Origin: an uncultured Bacilli bacterium
GTDB lineage: Bacteria; Bacillota_I; Bacilli_A; RF39; UBA660
Reading direction: 5' to 3'
NCBI GenBank assembly: GCA_944363745.1
Contig: CALVVD010000006.1
Location: 1-20,062 of the forward strand
Length of the DNA stretch: 20,062 bases
The position numbers were made by a program, and so were the translations under genes. Below the pieces are notes generated by a model. It was not told where the DNA came from. It made no database searches and saw only the letters and a program-made list of their open reading frames with translations. Position 1 is the stretch's first letter. Each line of letters begins with the position of its first letter. Of this stretch, positions 1-7,394 are shown piece by piece.

Positions 1-2
1 GA

Positions 3-800
3 AGATATGTAAGTTTTAAGATAACTCCATTTACATTTAGTGAAGTATGTGAGCTATTAAATATAACTGATAAAAGTGATTTAGATGAGACATTTAATGA
101 TTATATTAAATGGGGAGGAATGCCACAGAGGTTTATGCAAAGTGATGATACTTCTAAAAAGACATATTTAAGTGATATATATGATTCGATTGTTATTAAA
201 GATATAGTTAAAAGATTTAATATAAAAGACATTGATTTATTAAATAGAATAGTTACATATATACTTACAACACCAGCACAGACATTTTCTCCAGAAAGTT
301 TAAAAAAATATTTTGAAAGTGAATCTAGAGGAGTATCTTTAGAAACCTTATATAATTATTTAGATTATATTGTTAGAGCAAACCTTGTTTCTAAGGCAGA
401 AAGATATGATATACGTGGTAAAAGAATTCTTACAGGGAAATATAAATATTACTTAACAGATTTAGGATTTACTAACATATTAAGTGATGGAAAAAAAGAA
501 CAGTTAGGTGCTTATCTAGAAAACATTGTTTATAATGAACTTATTGCTAGAGGTTATAATGTAAATATTGGAAATTTAGAAAATGGAGAAATTGACTTTA
601 TAGCTACTAGATTTGAAGAAAAAATATATATTCAAGTTGCATATATCTTAACAGATGAATCAGTAGTTAAAAGAGAATTTGATGCTTATAAAAAAATTGA
701 AGATAATTACCCTAAATATGTTATTTCTATGGATAAGTTTGATTTTTCTCAGAACGGTATTATTCATAAAAATATAATAGATTGGTTATTGGAAAAGTAA
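3..800 (+). CDS. ATP-binding protein of the AAA_14/DUF4143 family, C-terminal part (5' end outside window)
   Basis: The reading frame is open from the left edge, so this is the 3' part of a longer gene; the first internal ATG at 120 lies inside conserved sequence and is not the start. The visible part begins at the end of the AAA ATPase domain (ITPFTFSEV, usual just before the family's lid region) and includes the WGGMPQ motif. It continues into the DUF4143 domain: a winged-helix-like stretch (roughly 220-480), then a nuclease-fold-like C-terminus with LGAYLENIVYNEL, RGY.V, GEIDF and IYIQVAY. Family members are Walker-type ATPases of poorly defined role, common in gut bacteria; the Walker A and B motifs would lie upstream of the window. 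The stop TAA is directly followed by the SD of the next gene, so the two are probably co-transcribed. The family call is firm; cellular function is unknown. Confidence 0.88.
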   Translation, partial: RYVSFKITPFTFSEVCELLNITDKSDLDETFNDYIKWGGMPQRFMQSDDTSKKTYLSDIYDSIVIKDIVKRFNIKDIDLLNRIVTYILTTPAQTFSPESLKKYFESESRGVSLETLYNYLDYIVRANLVSKAERYDIRGKRILTGKYKYYLTDLGFTNILSDGKKEQLGAYLENIVYNELIARGYNVNIGNLENGEIDFIATRFEEKIYIQVAYILTDESVVKREFDAYKKIEDNYPKYVISMDKFDFSQNGIIHKNIIDWLLEK

Positions 801-811
801 AGGAGATAGTT

Positions 812-1435
812 ATGGAAGAAGATTTTTTAGAAATAAAAGTAGAGGTTGGATATCCTGAGATAGCTCTCTTTAAGCATCCAACAAGAATTAATTTTAGTGA
901 TTCATCAGAACAATTATCATACTGCTCGGTCATGGTAAAACTAGTTAAAACAAATGAAGAAGATTCAAAACAGGAAGTAATAGCAACATTATTTGGCTAC
1001 TTTTTTGATATGGAGTATATGTATAATTACGGCCAAAGTATATTTGATGCTTTTGATATGATTAGTGGAGATACATGTGAGCTATATAATATTTTGTTTG
1101 ATAGAAATGGCTTTATTAAAGATGAATATCAAAGTCAAAACTTTTGCGATAACGTTTTTTACATAGATAGTTTATATGTGAAAAACGAGTATCGAAATAG
1201 AGGTTATGCAAAACTTATTCTTAATCAAATAGGAGAGATAATTAAGTACATTGCTAAATTAAATATTGGAATAGTCGCTTTATATGCTCAACCATTTGAA
1301 AAAGATGATAAGAGAGAAAAAATTATTATTGATAATAAAGAGCTAAAAAGAAAACTAATAGAGTTATATAAAAGTACAGGATTTAAAGAGACTGATAATC
1401 CTTATGACTATTTAGTGAAAGTATTTGAAGGTTAA
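812..1435 (+). CDS. GNAT-family N-acetyltransferase
   Basis: 207 residues. The C-terminal half carries the GNAT acetyl-CoA signature: a beta strand (FYIDSLYV) followed by EYRNRGYAKLIL, matching the R/Q-x-x-G-x-G/A pyrophosphate-binding loop, then an alternating helix/strand tail ending in a YKSTGFKET motif typical of the last GNAT strands. The N-terminal 100 residues are less conserved and resemble nothing I can name. The ATG at 812 was chosen because AGGAG at 801-805 sits six bases upstream; an earlier in-frame start at 782 would overlap the previous gene and has no SD. The substrate cannot be told from sequence. It lies one SD away from the DUF4143 ATPase gene. Confidence 0.8.
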   Translation: MEEDFLEIKVEVGYPEIALFKHPTRINFSDSSEQLSYCSVMVKLVKTNEEDSKQEVIATLFGYFFDMEYMYNYGQSIFDAFDMISGDTCELYNILFDRNGFIKDEYQSQNFCDNVFYIDSLYVKNEYRNRGYAKLILNQIGEIIKYIAKLNIGIVALYAQPFEKDDKREKIIIDNKELKRKLIELYKSTGFKETDNPYDYLVKVFEG

Positions 1436-1473
1436 TAAGCTGATAAATTATAGATAATTATGTTTAAGAAAAG

Positions 1474-3135
1474 ATGTGGTTAACAATGGAGATAGACTTT
1501 AAAGATGATTTTAATACGAGAATATTATCAAGAGGTTATGAATACTATGAAGATGGTTTAGTAGAGGATGTTTTAATTAAAGATAATATTATAACAGCAA
1601 AAGTCTTAGGAACTGATGCTTATGATGTTTCTGTTGAAGTAGATAATGGTATATTTATAGATGGAGACTGTACTTGCCCTTATGCAAGTGAAGGAAATTA
1701 TTGTAAACATATGGCAGCATTATTATATTATTTAGAAAATGAGAATTTAGATGAAAATAATAATTATACTACTAAAGAAAAACAGATAAGAAATAGTCTT
1801 AAAAATATCAATAAGACTGAATTAGATGATTTCTTAGTAGAATTATTAACTGAAGATAAGAATATTTATGATAAGTTTAGATTAAGATTTAATAAATCAT
1901 TTCCTCGTTTAACGATTAAAGACTATGAAAAGAAAATATATGATGCTATTGCATGTAGTGCTGGTCGTGATGGTTTTATAGATTATTATGAGTCATGGGA
2001 TTATACTAAAAATATGCATAAGATAACTGATGAAATAAATACATTAGTTGATAATGGAGAATATGATTTAGTATTTGAAGTTGCTAGAACTATTTTAGAA
2101 ACTATCCCTGATACTGATATTGATGACTCTAATGGATCTACAGGTGAAGTAGCAGATTCATGCATAGAAATAATTGAAAGAATACTTGAATCTATATTAC
2201 ATAATGAAAATGCCTTAGCTAAGAAAATTTTAGATTATATTTTAAATGAGACAAAGACGGAATATCTTTCTAATTATGCAATTGATTTGTATCCATTATT
2301 GGATTTATATGTTGAAAGAAATATATATCTTGATGAAATAGAAGGAGGACTATTAGATGCTCTAGAAGTTGGTCATAGTAAAGATTATTTTTGGAATGCT
2401 AAATATTATGTAGATATTTTGGTAGATATATATAATAAAGAAGAGTCTAAAGAAAAGATAATTAATCTATTAAAGAAATATTCTAGCGATAAAGGTATAT
2501 GTTTAAAATTAGTTGAAGAGTACTTGAATGAAGATAATGTTAATGATGCTATTACTTTATTAAAGACTAGATTAAAAGAAACTAATGATAGAGATTATGC
2601 CTATAAACTATCTGATATATATCAGAAAGAAAATATGATGGAAGAATATAAAGATATTTTATATAAATTATTATATGAATTGGATAAGTACAGTATTGAT
2701 GTTTATAAGAAGATAAAATATTTATATTCAAACAAAGATTGGTTAATAGAAAGAGACAATATTATAAATAAAATTACTAAAGAAGAAAGTTTTCATTATT
2801 ATGAAGATAAATTATTAAATATTTATATAGAAGAGAAAATGTATGATGATATTTTTAATACTATTAAAAATGAAGATATGAGTACTATTATGAGATATGA
2901 AGAGTACCTTTTACCTAAATATAATAAAGAACTAATAAGTATTTATGTGAAATGTTGTAAGTCTTTCGCTAGCAAAGCTTTTAATAGAAAGATGTATCGT
3001 GAATTAGCAAGATATATGCTTCATATAAAGAAAATGAAAAATAGTAATAATGAATATAGTATATTACTTGAAGAGATGAGAGAAAAATATCATAATAGAC
3101 CTGCTATGCAAGATGAATTATCCCAAGTATTATAG
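1474..3135 (+). CDS. Stand-alone SWIM zinc-finger protein
   Basis: 553 residues from ATG 1474; a second in-frame ATG at 1486 (MEIDFKDDF) is equally plausible, since neither has a clear SD. The N-terminus follows the SWIM-protein pattern: RGYEYYEDGLVEDV, a beta region, then the zinc ligands C66-x-C68-x8-C77-x-H79 (CTCP...YCKH). SWIM fingers bind DNA or protein and are often fused to SNF2 helicases. The remaining ~450 residues are helical and repeat-like, rich in Asn, Asp, Glu and Lys (for example LLKKYSSDKGICLKLVEEYL and ITLLKTRLKETNDRDYAYKLSDIYQ). This resembles the TPR-like or armadillo-like helical arrays found behind SWIM fingers. No enzymatic motif is visible. The SWIM spacing matches that of the SNF2 protein at 11019-14159, so the two may be functionally linked. 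A terminator follows. Confidence 0.82.
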   Translation: MWLTMEIDFKDDFNTRILSRGYEYYEDGLVEDVLIKDNIITAKVLGTDAYDVSVEVDNGIFIDGDCTCPYASEGNYCKHMAALLYYLENENLDENNNYTTKEKQIRNSLKNINKTELDDFLVELLTEDKNIYDKFRLRFNKSFPRLTIKDYEKKIYDAIACSAGRDGFIDYYESWDYTKNMHKITDEINTLVDNGEYDLVFEVARTILETIPDTDIDDSNGSTGEVADSCIEIIERILESILHNENALAKKILDYILNETKTEYLSNYAIDLYPLLDLYVERNIYLDEIEGGLLDALEVGHSKDYFWNAKYYVDILVDIYNKEESKEKIINLLKKYSSDKGICLKLVEEYLNEDNVNDAITLLKTRLKETNDRDYAYKLSDIYQKENMMEEYKDILYKLLYELDKYSIDVYKKIKYLYSNKDWLIERDNIINKITKEESFHYYEDKLLNIYIEEKMYDDIFNTIKNEDMSTIMRYEEYLLPKYNKELISIYVKCCKSFASKAFNRKMYRELARYMLHIKKMKNSNNEYSILLEEMREKYHNRPAMQDELSQVL

Positions 3136-3154
3136 CAATAATAACTACTTTGAA

Positions 3155-3182
3155 AAGTTTATTAACAATAGACTTCTTTTTT
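3155..3182 (+). terminator. Rho-independent terminator after the SWIM protein gene
   Basis: Stem AAGTTTATT (3155-3163), loop AAC, and AATAGACTT (3167-3175) pair over nine positions with one G-T wobble. A C and six T (3177-3182) follow. It lies 20 bases after the stop of the SWIM gene and closes that unit. Confidence 0.75.
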
Positions 3183-3210
3183 GATAATATTTGGAAAGCA
3201 CAAAAATTGC

Positions 3211-3239
3211 TATACATTAACTAGAACATATGATAGAAT
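3211..3239 (+). promoter_or_regulatory. Probable sigma-A promoter for the UPF0158 operon
   Basis: TATACA (3211-3216, 4/6 to TTGACA), a 17-base spacer, then an extended -10 TGA-TAGAAT (3231-3239). It lies between a terminator and the next gene, leaving a leader of about 85 bases in which I see no structure other than the strong SD. Confidence 0.5.
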
Positions 3240-3331
3240 AATAAACAAGAAATAAATGTTTAAATTTAGAAAAAAATAACTTATCCCTATATAGAGAGTT
3301 TTATTTAAGTTAAATTAAAGGAGGGTGAAGT

Positions 3332-3742
3332 ATGGTTAAATTATCTGAAATAAAAGATGCATTAGATAGTGTTGATATCTCCAGTACTTGTTATTTTAAT
3401 AAAGAAACGAATGAGATATTATGGCAATGGGATTATAATAAAGAGTATTCTACATATAAAGAAGAAGATGAAGCTAATGATAATATAATTAATATGTTTG
3501 ATTATTTTTATAAAAATGATTATGATATAATGCAAGATTTTATTGATACTATTGAAGATATTAATTTAAGAGAAAAGTTATATTATGCTACAAGGGGTAG
3601 GGGAGCATTTAGTAGATTTAGATACATCATTGAATCTAATGACTTACTTGATGATTGGTATAAATATAAAGATGAAAAATATAAGACCATTGCTAAAGAA
3701 TGGTGTGTTGATAATAATATAGAATTTGAAGAGGATTGTTAA
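3332..3742 (+). CDS. UPF0158 family protein
   Basis: 136 residues with the whole UPF0158 layout: N-terminal VKLSEIKDALD, the STCYFNKETNEIL strand, then YDIMQDFIDTIED, LREKLYYATRGRGAFSRFR and DLLDDWYKYKDEKYKTIAKEWCVDNNIEFEE. The RGRGAFxRF and WYxxxDE...AxEWC blocks are the family's hallmarks. Function is uncharacterised, and the family is small and probably cytosolic. The SD AAAGGAGG (about 3319-3326) is very strong, suggesting high translation. It is the first gene of a three-gene unit with an unknown protein and a pRiA4b ORF-3-like protein; the next gene begins eleven bases after its stop. Confidence 0.9.
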   Translation: MVKLSEIKDALDSVDISSTCYFNKETNEILWQWDYNKEYSTYKEEDEANDNIINMFDYFYKNDYDIMQDFIDTIEDINLREKLYYATRGRGAFSRFRYIIESNDLLDDWYKYKDEKYKTIAKEWCVDNNIEFEEDC

Positions 3743-3753
3743 TAGGTGAAAAT

Positions 3754-4113
3754 ATGAAGTATGATAAATATATAATAAAGAAAGGAAAAACAGACTTGCT
3801 TTCGTCTTTAAAAGCATTAAATAAGAATATAATTAAAGAAAATCTTGAAGACTATGATTTGGATAATATAGAAGAGTTAAAGGAATATATCATTGATAGC
3901 TTTGAATTTTGTTTAAGTACATCTAAAACAGATTTATTTACTAGGCTTTATTTTCAGAAGCTACTTAATAATGAAAATTCAATGATTATGTCTGCATATC
4001 AAGATGATATTGAAGCACTATGGGTGTTTGTATATGAAAATAATGAAGGAATTTCTTATTATATTCCAACAGAAATAAAGAAAATTATAAAAAAAGAATT
4101 AAATATAAAGTAG
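3754..4113 (+). CDS. Unrecognised conserved-looking protein, 119 aa
   Basis: I do not recognise this protein. It is acidic/lysine-rich and predicted mostly helical, with no membrane segment, signal peptide, Cys pair or nucleotide-binding motif. Two regions stand out: LKALNKNIIKENLEDYDLDNIEELKEYI (helical) and a C-terminal DDIEALWVFVYENNEGISYYIPTEI, which looks like a beta strand followed by a helix. The ATG at 3754 follows AGGTGA (3744-3749). A TTG at 3736 would overlap the UPF0158 gene and is less likely. It sits between UPF0158 and pRiA4b ORF-3-like genes with almost no spacing, so it is very likely translated from the same message. Confidence 0.7.
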   Translation: MKYDKYIIKKGKTDLLSSLKALNKNIIKENLEDYDLDNIEELKEYIIDSFEFCLSTSKTDLFTRLYFQKLLNNENSMIMSAYQDDIEALWVFVYENNEGISYYIPTEIKKIIKKELNIK

Positions 4114-4121
4114 AGGTGTTT

Positions 4122-4718
4122 ATGATGGAAAAAGTGTTAACTTTTAGAGTAGGAATAGAAAATTTAGAAGATAAGATATGGAGGAAAATAGAGATACCAG
4201 ATAGAAGAACTGTAGCAGATTTAGCATATACTATAATGGCTTCTTTTGACTCACTAGCATATCATTTATATAATATACAGTATAAAAATAAAGTTTATGA
4301 TAGTTGGGTATGTATAGAGGATGATCATAGTGAAGTTCCTCCTATTAATGCCACAATTACTAAATTAAGTGACTTAAAATTAAAAAATAAAGATATTTTA
4401 GTAATGGAATATGACTTTGGCTCAACAACAACTTTTTACATTACATTTTTAGGCTCAAAAGAATTAAATATTCTTGATAGTTATAAATATCCTTTAATAG
4501 TTGATGGAAGAGGAAAGGGAATGCTTGATGATTTATGTGATTTTGAATTAAAAGAAATAGTAGATGATACAGATAAATTAGGATATTCTAATTATTATTT
4601 TACTCCTGGATATGAGAGAGAAGATAAGTATGATTATAGAGAATATGATATAAATCATGATAATGAAATATTGAAAGGAAGAATTTTAGCAATTAAGAAT
4701 GGGTATGAAGTTGAATAA
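4122..4718 (+). CDS. pRiA4b ORF-3-like family protein
   Basis: About 198 residues. The pattern is that of the plasmid pRiA4b ORF-3 family (IS1096 TnpR-like): VLTFRVGIENLEDKIWRKIEIP, the RTVADLAYTIMASFD helix, HLYNIQY, and LKNKDILVMEYDFGSTTTFYITFLG, where YDFG and the following strand are the family core. LIVDGRGKGMLDDL near residue 125 matches the family's GxGxxPxEDxGG-like segment in degenerate form. Molecular function is unknown despite the family's historical link to IS1096, and there is no transposase nearby. GAGGTG at 4113-4118 serves either ATG 4122 or ATG 4125; the in-frame GTG at 4116 lies in the SD and is not the start. Last gene of the UPF0158 unit. Confidence 0.85.
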   Translation: MMEKVLTFRVGIENLEDKIWRKIEIPDRRTVADLAYTIMASFDSLAYHLYNIQYKNKVYDSWVCIEDDHSEVPPINATITKLSDLKLKNKDILVMEYDFGSTTTFYITFLGSKELNILDSYKYPLIVDGRGKGMLDDLCDFELKEIVDDTDKLGYSNYYFTPGYEREDKYDYREYDINHDNEILKGRILAIKNGYEVE

Positions 4719-4722
4719 TTAG

Positions 4723-4750
4723 TTTCCAAAATAATAATTAATGCTATACT
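4723..4750 (+). promoter_or_regulatory. Extended -10 promoter of metK
   Basis: TTTCCA (4723-4728), 16-base spacer, and extended -10 TGC-TATACT (4742-4750; 5/6 to TATAAT). The inferred start near 4757 leaves a leader under 20 bases, too short for a SAM riboswitch. Confidence 0.6.
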
Positions 4751-4773
4751 ATTATTAGAAGGTTGTGAATTTT

Positions 4774-5796
4774 ATGAGATTATATACAAATGAAATAGTA
4801 TTTAGGGGTCATCCTGATAAAGTTTGTGATCAAATTAGTGATGCTTTACTTGATGCTTTTTTAAAAGAAGATAAACATTCTAGATGTGGTATAGAAGTAA
4901 TGGGCGGTAAAGGTAAAATTTTTATTACAGGCGAAGTTACTAGTAAAGCTTCTGTTGATGTAGAAAGTGTTGTAAAAAGAGTTCTATATGATGTAGGTTA
5001 TAATACTAATTATGAAATTATAAATAACTTGGGTAAACAGAGTCCTGATATTGCTATGGGTACAAATGATAAAGTAGGAGGAGCAGGGGACCAAGGCATG
5101 ATGTTTGGTTATGCTTGTAATGATACTAAAGAACTACTTCCTACTGCCATGGTAATACTTCAAAGATTTAGTAAATGGTATGATAAAGAAAGACTAAATT
5201 GTTCTTATTTAAGAAGTGATGGTAAAGCCGAGATAACTGGATATTATGATGATAAGATGAAGTTAAATAAAATAAAATACTTTACTATCTCTTATCAAAA
5301 TGATGAAGAGCATAGAGATTATACAGATAACTTAATAAAAGAAGCATGTATAAATATATGTAAAGATTATGATATTGAAATAGAAGAGTTTTTGATTAAT
5401 CAAACAGGTAAATTTGAAATAGGAGGCTTTGCAGGAGATTCTGGTCTTACAGGAAGAAAGATAGTAGTTGATTCATATCAGTCATTTTGTAAAGTTGGTG
5501 GTGGTGCTTTTAGTGGAAAAGACCCTACTAAAGTAGATAGAAGTGCTGCTTATAAAGCAAGGGAAGTCGCTAAAGACTACTTAACTAAATATGACTTATC
5601 TTGGTGTGAAGTCGTTATTAGTTATGCTATTGGTATAGATAAACCTCTATCAATATATATAAATAGTAATAAAGGCTATATTGAACCAGAAGAGTCATTA
5701 TATTTAGAGTGTACTCCTAAAAACATTATAGATGACTTAGATTTATTAAATATAACTTATGAAGAAAAAGCTAGATTTGGACATTTCCAAAACTAG
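4774..5796 (+). CDS. metK: S-adenosylmethionine synthetase, divergent and short
   Basis: Makes S-adenosylmethionine from methionine and ATP in the cytosol. Motifs in order from ATG 4774: GHPDKVCDQISDA (residues 12-24), KQSPDIAMG, GAGDQGMMFGYA (from 103), LRSDGKAEIT, TGKFEIGGFAGDSGLTGRK, GGGAFSGKDPTKVDRS (242-257), CEVVISYAIG and the terminal FGHF. All three domains are present. At 340 residues it is shorter than the usual ~380-400, with losses in internal loops. Several near-invariant positions are altered: S/T before GHPDK is R, GGPxGD is GGFAGD, DTYGGxxxHGGG is DSYQSFCKVGGG, and YGHFGR is FGHFQN. The active-site Lys and Asp residues remain, so activity is likely. ATG 4774 is preferred over GTG 4765 because MRLYTNE aligns with the family start. 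Its own promoter lies upstream. Confidence 0.92.
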   Translation: MRLYTNEIVFRGHPDKVCDQISDALLDAFLKEDKHSRCGIEVMGGKGKIFITGEVTSKASVDVESVVKRVLYDVGYNTNYEIINNLGKQSPDIAMGTNDKVGGAGDQGMMFGYACNDTKELLPTAMVILQRFSKWYDKERLNCSYLRSDGKAEITGYYDDKMKLNKIKYFTISYQNDEEHRDYTDNLIKEACINICKDYDIEIEEFLINQTGKFEIGGFAGDSGLTGRKIVVDSYQSFCKVGGGAFSGKDPTKVDRSAAYKAREVAKDYLTKYDLSWCEVVISYAIGIDKPLSIYINSNKGYIEPEESLYLECTPKNIIDDLDLLNITYEEKARFGHFQN

Positions 5797-5845
5797 TTTT
5801 TCTTTTAACTATAAATTGGTAATAAATGGAAAAATATAGAAATAA

Positions 5846-5874
5846 TTGAACATAGTAATTTAATTTTATATAAT
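5846..5874 (+). promoter_or_regulatory. Sigma-A promoter of the cutA-like gene
   Basis: TTGAAC (5846-5851), exactly 17 bases, then a perfect TATAAT (5869-5874). The expected start near 5881 gives a very short leader with the SD GAAGGTGA at 5881-5888. Confidence 0.7.
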
Positions 5875-5892
5875 ATACTTGAAGGTGATAAA

Positions 5893-6204
5893 ATGAAATA
5901 TGTAATGATAGAAGTTGCTTTTAATAATAAGGAAGAAGTTAATTTAACAGAAGAAAAACTTTTAAAGGAAAAGTTAGTGGCAAGTTTACAAGTATTAACT
6001 AGTGATAGTATTTGGAATTATAATGGAGAGCTTGAAAGCGATAAAGAGTATTTAGTCTTTATGAAGACAAAAGAGTCTTTAATTAATGAAGTTTATAAAG
6101 TAATAAAAGAAATTCATAGTTATGAAGTATTTGAATTTGCTGTTTTTCCTTTAACTAGTCCAAGTAATGATTATTTAAAGTGGATAGAAGAGGAAACTAA
6201 GTAA
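5893..6204 (+). CDS. cutA: CutA-like divalent-ion tolerance family protein
   Basis: 103 residues, the usual length for CutA1, a small trimeric protein with a ferredoxin-like fold. Matching blocks: the VMIEVAFNNKEE start, EKLLKEKLVASLQVL (family LVEErLaACvnv, with the usual AAC Cys replaced by Ser), SIWNYNGELESDKEYLVFMKT (family SxYxWxGkxexxxEvxxxxKT), IKEIHSYEVFEFAVFPL (family HpYevPxI) and YLKWIEEE. The role of CutA in copper tolerance is uncertain even in model species. Two departures are the missing Cys and F in place of P before the EFAVF strand. SD GAAGGTGA lies directly upstream. A MerR-type promoter for the next operon begins a few bases after the stop, so this is probably a one-gene unit. 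Confidence 0.82.
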   Translation: MKYVMIEVAFNNKEEVNLTEEKLLKEKLVASLQVLTSDSIWNYNGELESDKEYLVFMKTKESLINEVYKVIKEIHSYEVFEFAVFPLTSPSNDYLKWIEEETK

Positions 6205-6211
6205 TTTTCTC

Positions 6212-6242
6212 TTGACTTGGAGTTAAATCTAAGTGATAAAAT
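6212..6242 (+). promoter_or_regulatory. MerR-type promoter with palindromic operator in a 19-bp spacer
   Basis: TTGACT (-35, 6212-6217) and TAAAAT (-10, 6237-6242) are separated by 19 bases instead of 17. The spacer region holds an imperfect palindrome ACTTGGAGTTAAATCTAAGT (6215-6234) that matches its own reverse complement at 16 of 20 positions, centred on TTAA. A long spacer plus centred dyad is the hallmark of promoters activated by DNA-distorting MerR-family regulators. The wording of the half site (CTTGGAGTTAA) resembles sites for AdhR/NmlR-like members. The regulator gene is not in the window. Confidence 0.82.
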
Positions 6243-6270
6243 TGTCTTGTAAGAGAGAAGGAGGAGAGTA

Positions 6271-6930
6271 ATGGAAATAGAAATAATCGTTAATAATTTT
6301 ATAAATAATGATATTAAAAGCAACCTTGATGAAAGAAGTAAATATCTTACTTTATTACCAGCTTTAATATCTACTAATAGCAAAGAGATATTTAAAGATA
6401 AACTAAGTGAAGCGGTAACTCATGTAGATAAAGAATCATTGAAGGAAGCAGTATATCAGACTGTTCCATATCTAGGGTATGGTAAGGTTTATCCGTTTCT
6501 TGTAACAGCAGAAGAAGTTTTAGGAAAAATAAATTCAGCTTCTACTACAACAAATGAAGATAGATATTCTAAAGGGTTAGAAACACAGTACAATCTTTTT
6601 GGTAAAGAAAATATTGATAAATCAAGAGATGGAGAAAGTGAAGATTTTAAATTTATTTGGGATTATTTGGCAAGTTATTGTTTTGGCGACTTTTATACAA
6701 GAGATTATTTAAATTATCAAGAAAGAGAACTAGTTACTTTTGCAACTCTAGCATCTTACGAGGATGTTGCCCCACAGCTTTCATCTCACATCAATGCTAA
6801 TCTAGCTTTAGGCAATAGTAAAGAGTTATTGATAGAAGTAGTTAAAAATTTAGTTCCATATCTAGGCTTTCCTAGAAGTTTAAATACGATTAATTTAATT
6901 AAGAATATAACAAAGAAAGGAGATAAATAA
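6271..6930 (+). CDS. Carboxymuconolactone decarboxylase (CMD)-like family protein, two-repeat
   Basis: 219 residues with two CMD-type helical repeats. The first, around residues 25-85, is degenerate (SKYLTLLPALIST...LKEAVYQTVPYLGYGKVYPFL). The second, around 140-210, is clear (FGDFYTRDYLNYQERELVTFATLAS...QLSSHINANLALGNSKELLIEVV...LVPYLGFPRSLNTI). It has no CxxC pair, so it is not an AhpD-type peroxidatic protein; the single Cys in SYCFGDFY does not form that motif. Family members act in aromatic-acid breakdown or in redox and aldehyde stress, and the substrate here is unknown. SD AAGGAGG is close to ATG 6271. First gene of the MerR-controlled operon; its stop overlaps the cupin start (TAATG). 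Confidence 0.87.
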   Translation: MEIEIIVNNFINNDIKSNLDERSKYLTLLPALISTNSKEIFKDKLSEAVTHVDKESLKEAVYQTVPYLGYGKVYPFLVTAEEVLGKINSASTTTNEDRYSKGLETQYNLFGKENIDKSRDGESEDFKFIWDYLASYCFGDFYTRDYLNYQERELVTFATLASYEDVAPQLSSHINANLALGNSKELLIEVVKNLVPYLGFPRSLNTINLIKNITKKGDK

Positions 6931-7349
6931 TGAGTGAAATTAAAAAAGGAGGAGACTTTGGTTTAGGAGAAGAAAATACGGCTTATGCAAAATACTTTAT
7001 AGGTAAAAGTTATTTAAATCCTTTAACTGACCCTAATAAAACAAGTCTATTCATCGCTAACGTTACATTTGAACCAGCTTGTCGCAATAACTGGCATATT
7101 CATCATGCTAAAAATGGTGGTGGACAAATTCTTATCTGTGTCGATGGAGAAGGTTGGTACCAAGAAGAGGGAAAAGAGGCAGTTAGTCTAAAACCTGGTA
7201 TGGTTATTACTATTCCTGCTAATGTAAAACATTGGCATGGAGCAAAGAAAGATTCTTGGTTTAGTCATTTAGCCATTGAAGTACCAGGCGAAGAAACATC
7301 TAATGAATGGTGTGAGCCAGTTACTGATGAAGAGTATAATAACTTGTAA
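6930..7349 (+). CDS. Cupin-domain protein
   Basis: 139 residues, single cupin barrel. Cupin motif 1 is WHIHHAKNGGGQILICVDGEG, with His ligands HIHH, a Gln in place of the usual Glu, and the G-x-G turn. Motif 2 is LKPGMVITIPANVKHWHGAKKDSWFSHLAIE, supplying the final His. It probably binds a divalent metal. Cupins paired with CMD proteins are common and may process small carbonyl or lactone compounds, but the reaction is unknown. It overlaps the preceding gene by one base and has AAAGGAG just upstream, showing translational coupling. Confidence 0.9.
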   Translation: MSEIKKGGDFGLGEENTAYAKYFIGKSYLNPLTDPNKTSLFIANVTFEPACRNNWHIHHAKNGGGQILICVDGEGWYQEEGKEAVSLKPGMVITIPANVKHWHGAKKDSWFSHLAIEVPGEETSNEWCEPVTDEEYNNL

Positions 7350-7394
7350 AATATAAGAGGTAGTATATATTAAATAAAGGAGGAAATAGAGATT

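Noticed and set aside
5789..5800. AAAACTAGTTTT at the end of metK as a terminator.
   Set aside because: It is a short perfect palindrome without a stable loop; the four-base loop form has only A-T pairs.
6171..6383. Minus-strand open frames (here, and at 10631-10945, 13442-13726, 15434-15625, 15684-15938, 17683-17886).
   Set aside because: All lie opposite well-supported plus-strand genes, promoters or terminators, lack SDs and have low-complexity translations; they are shadows.
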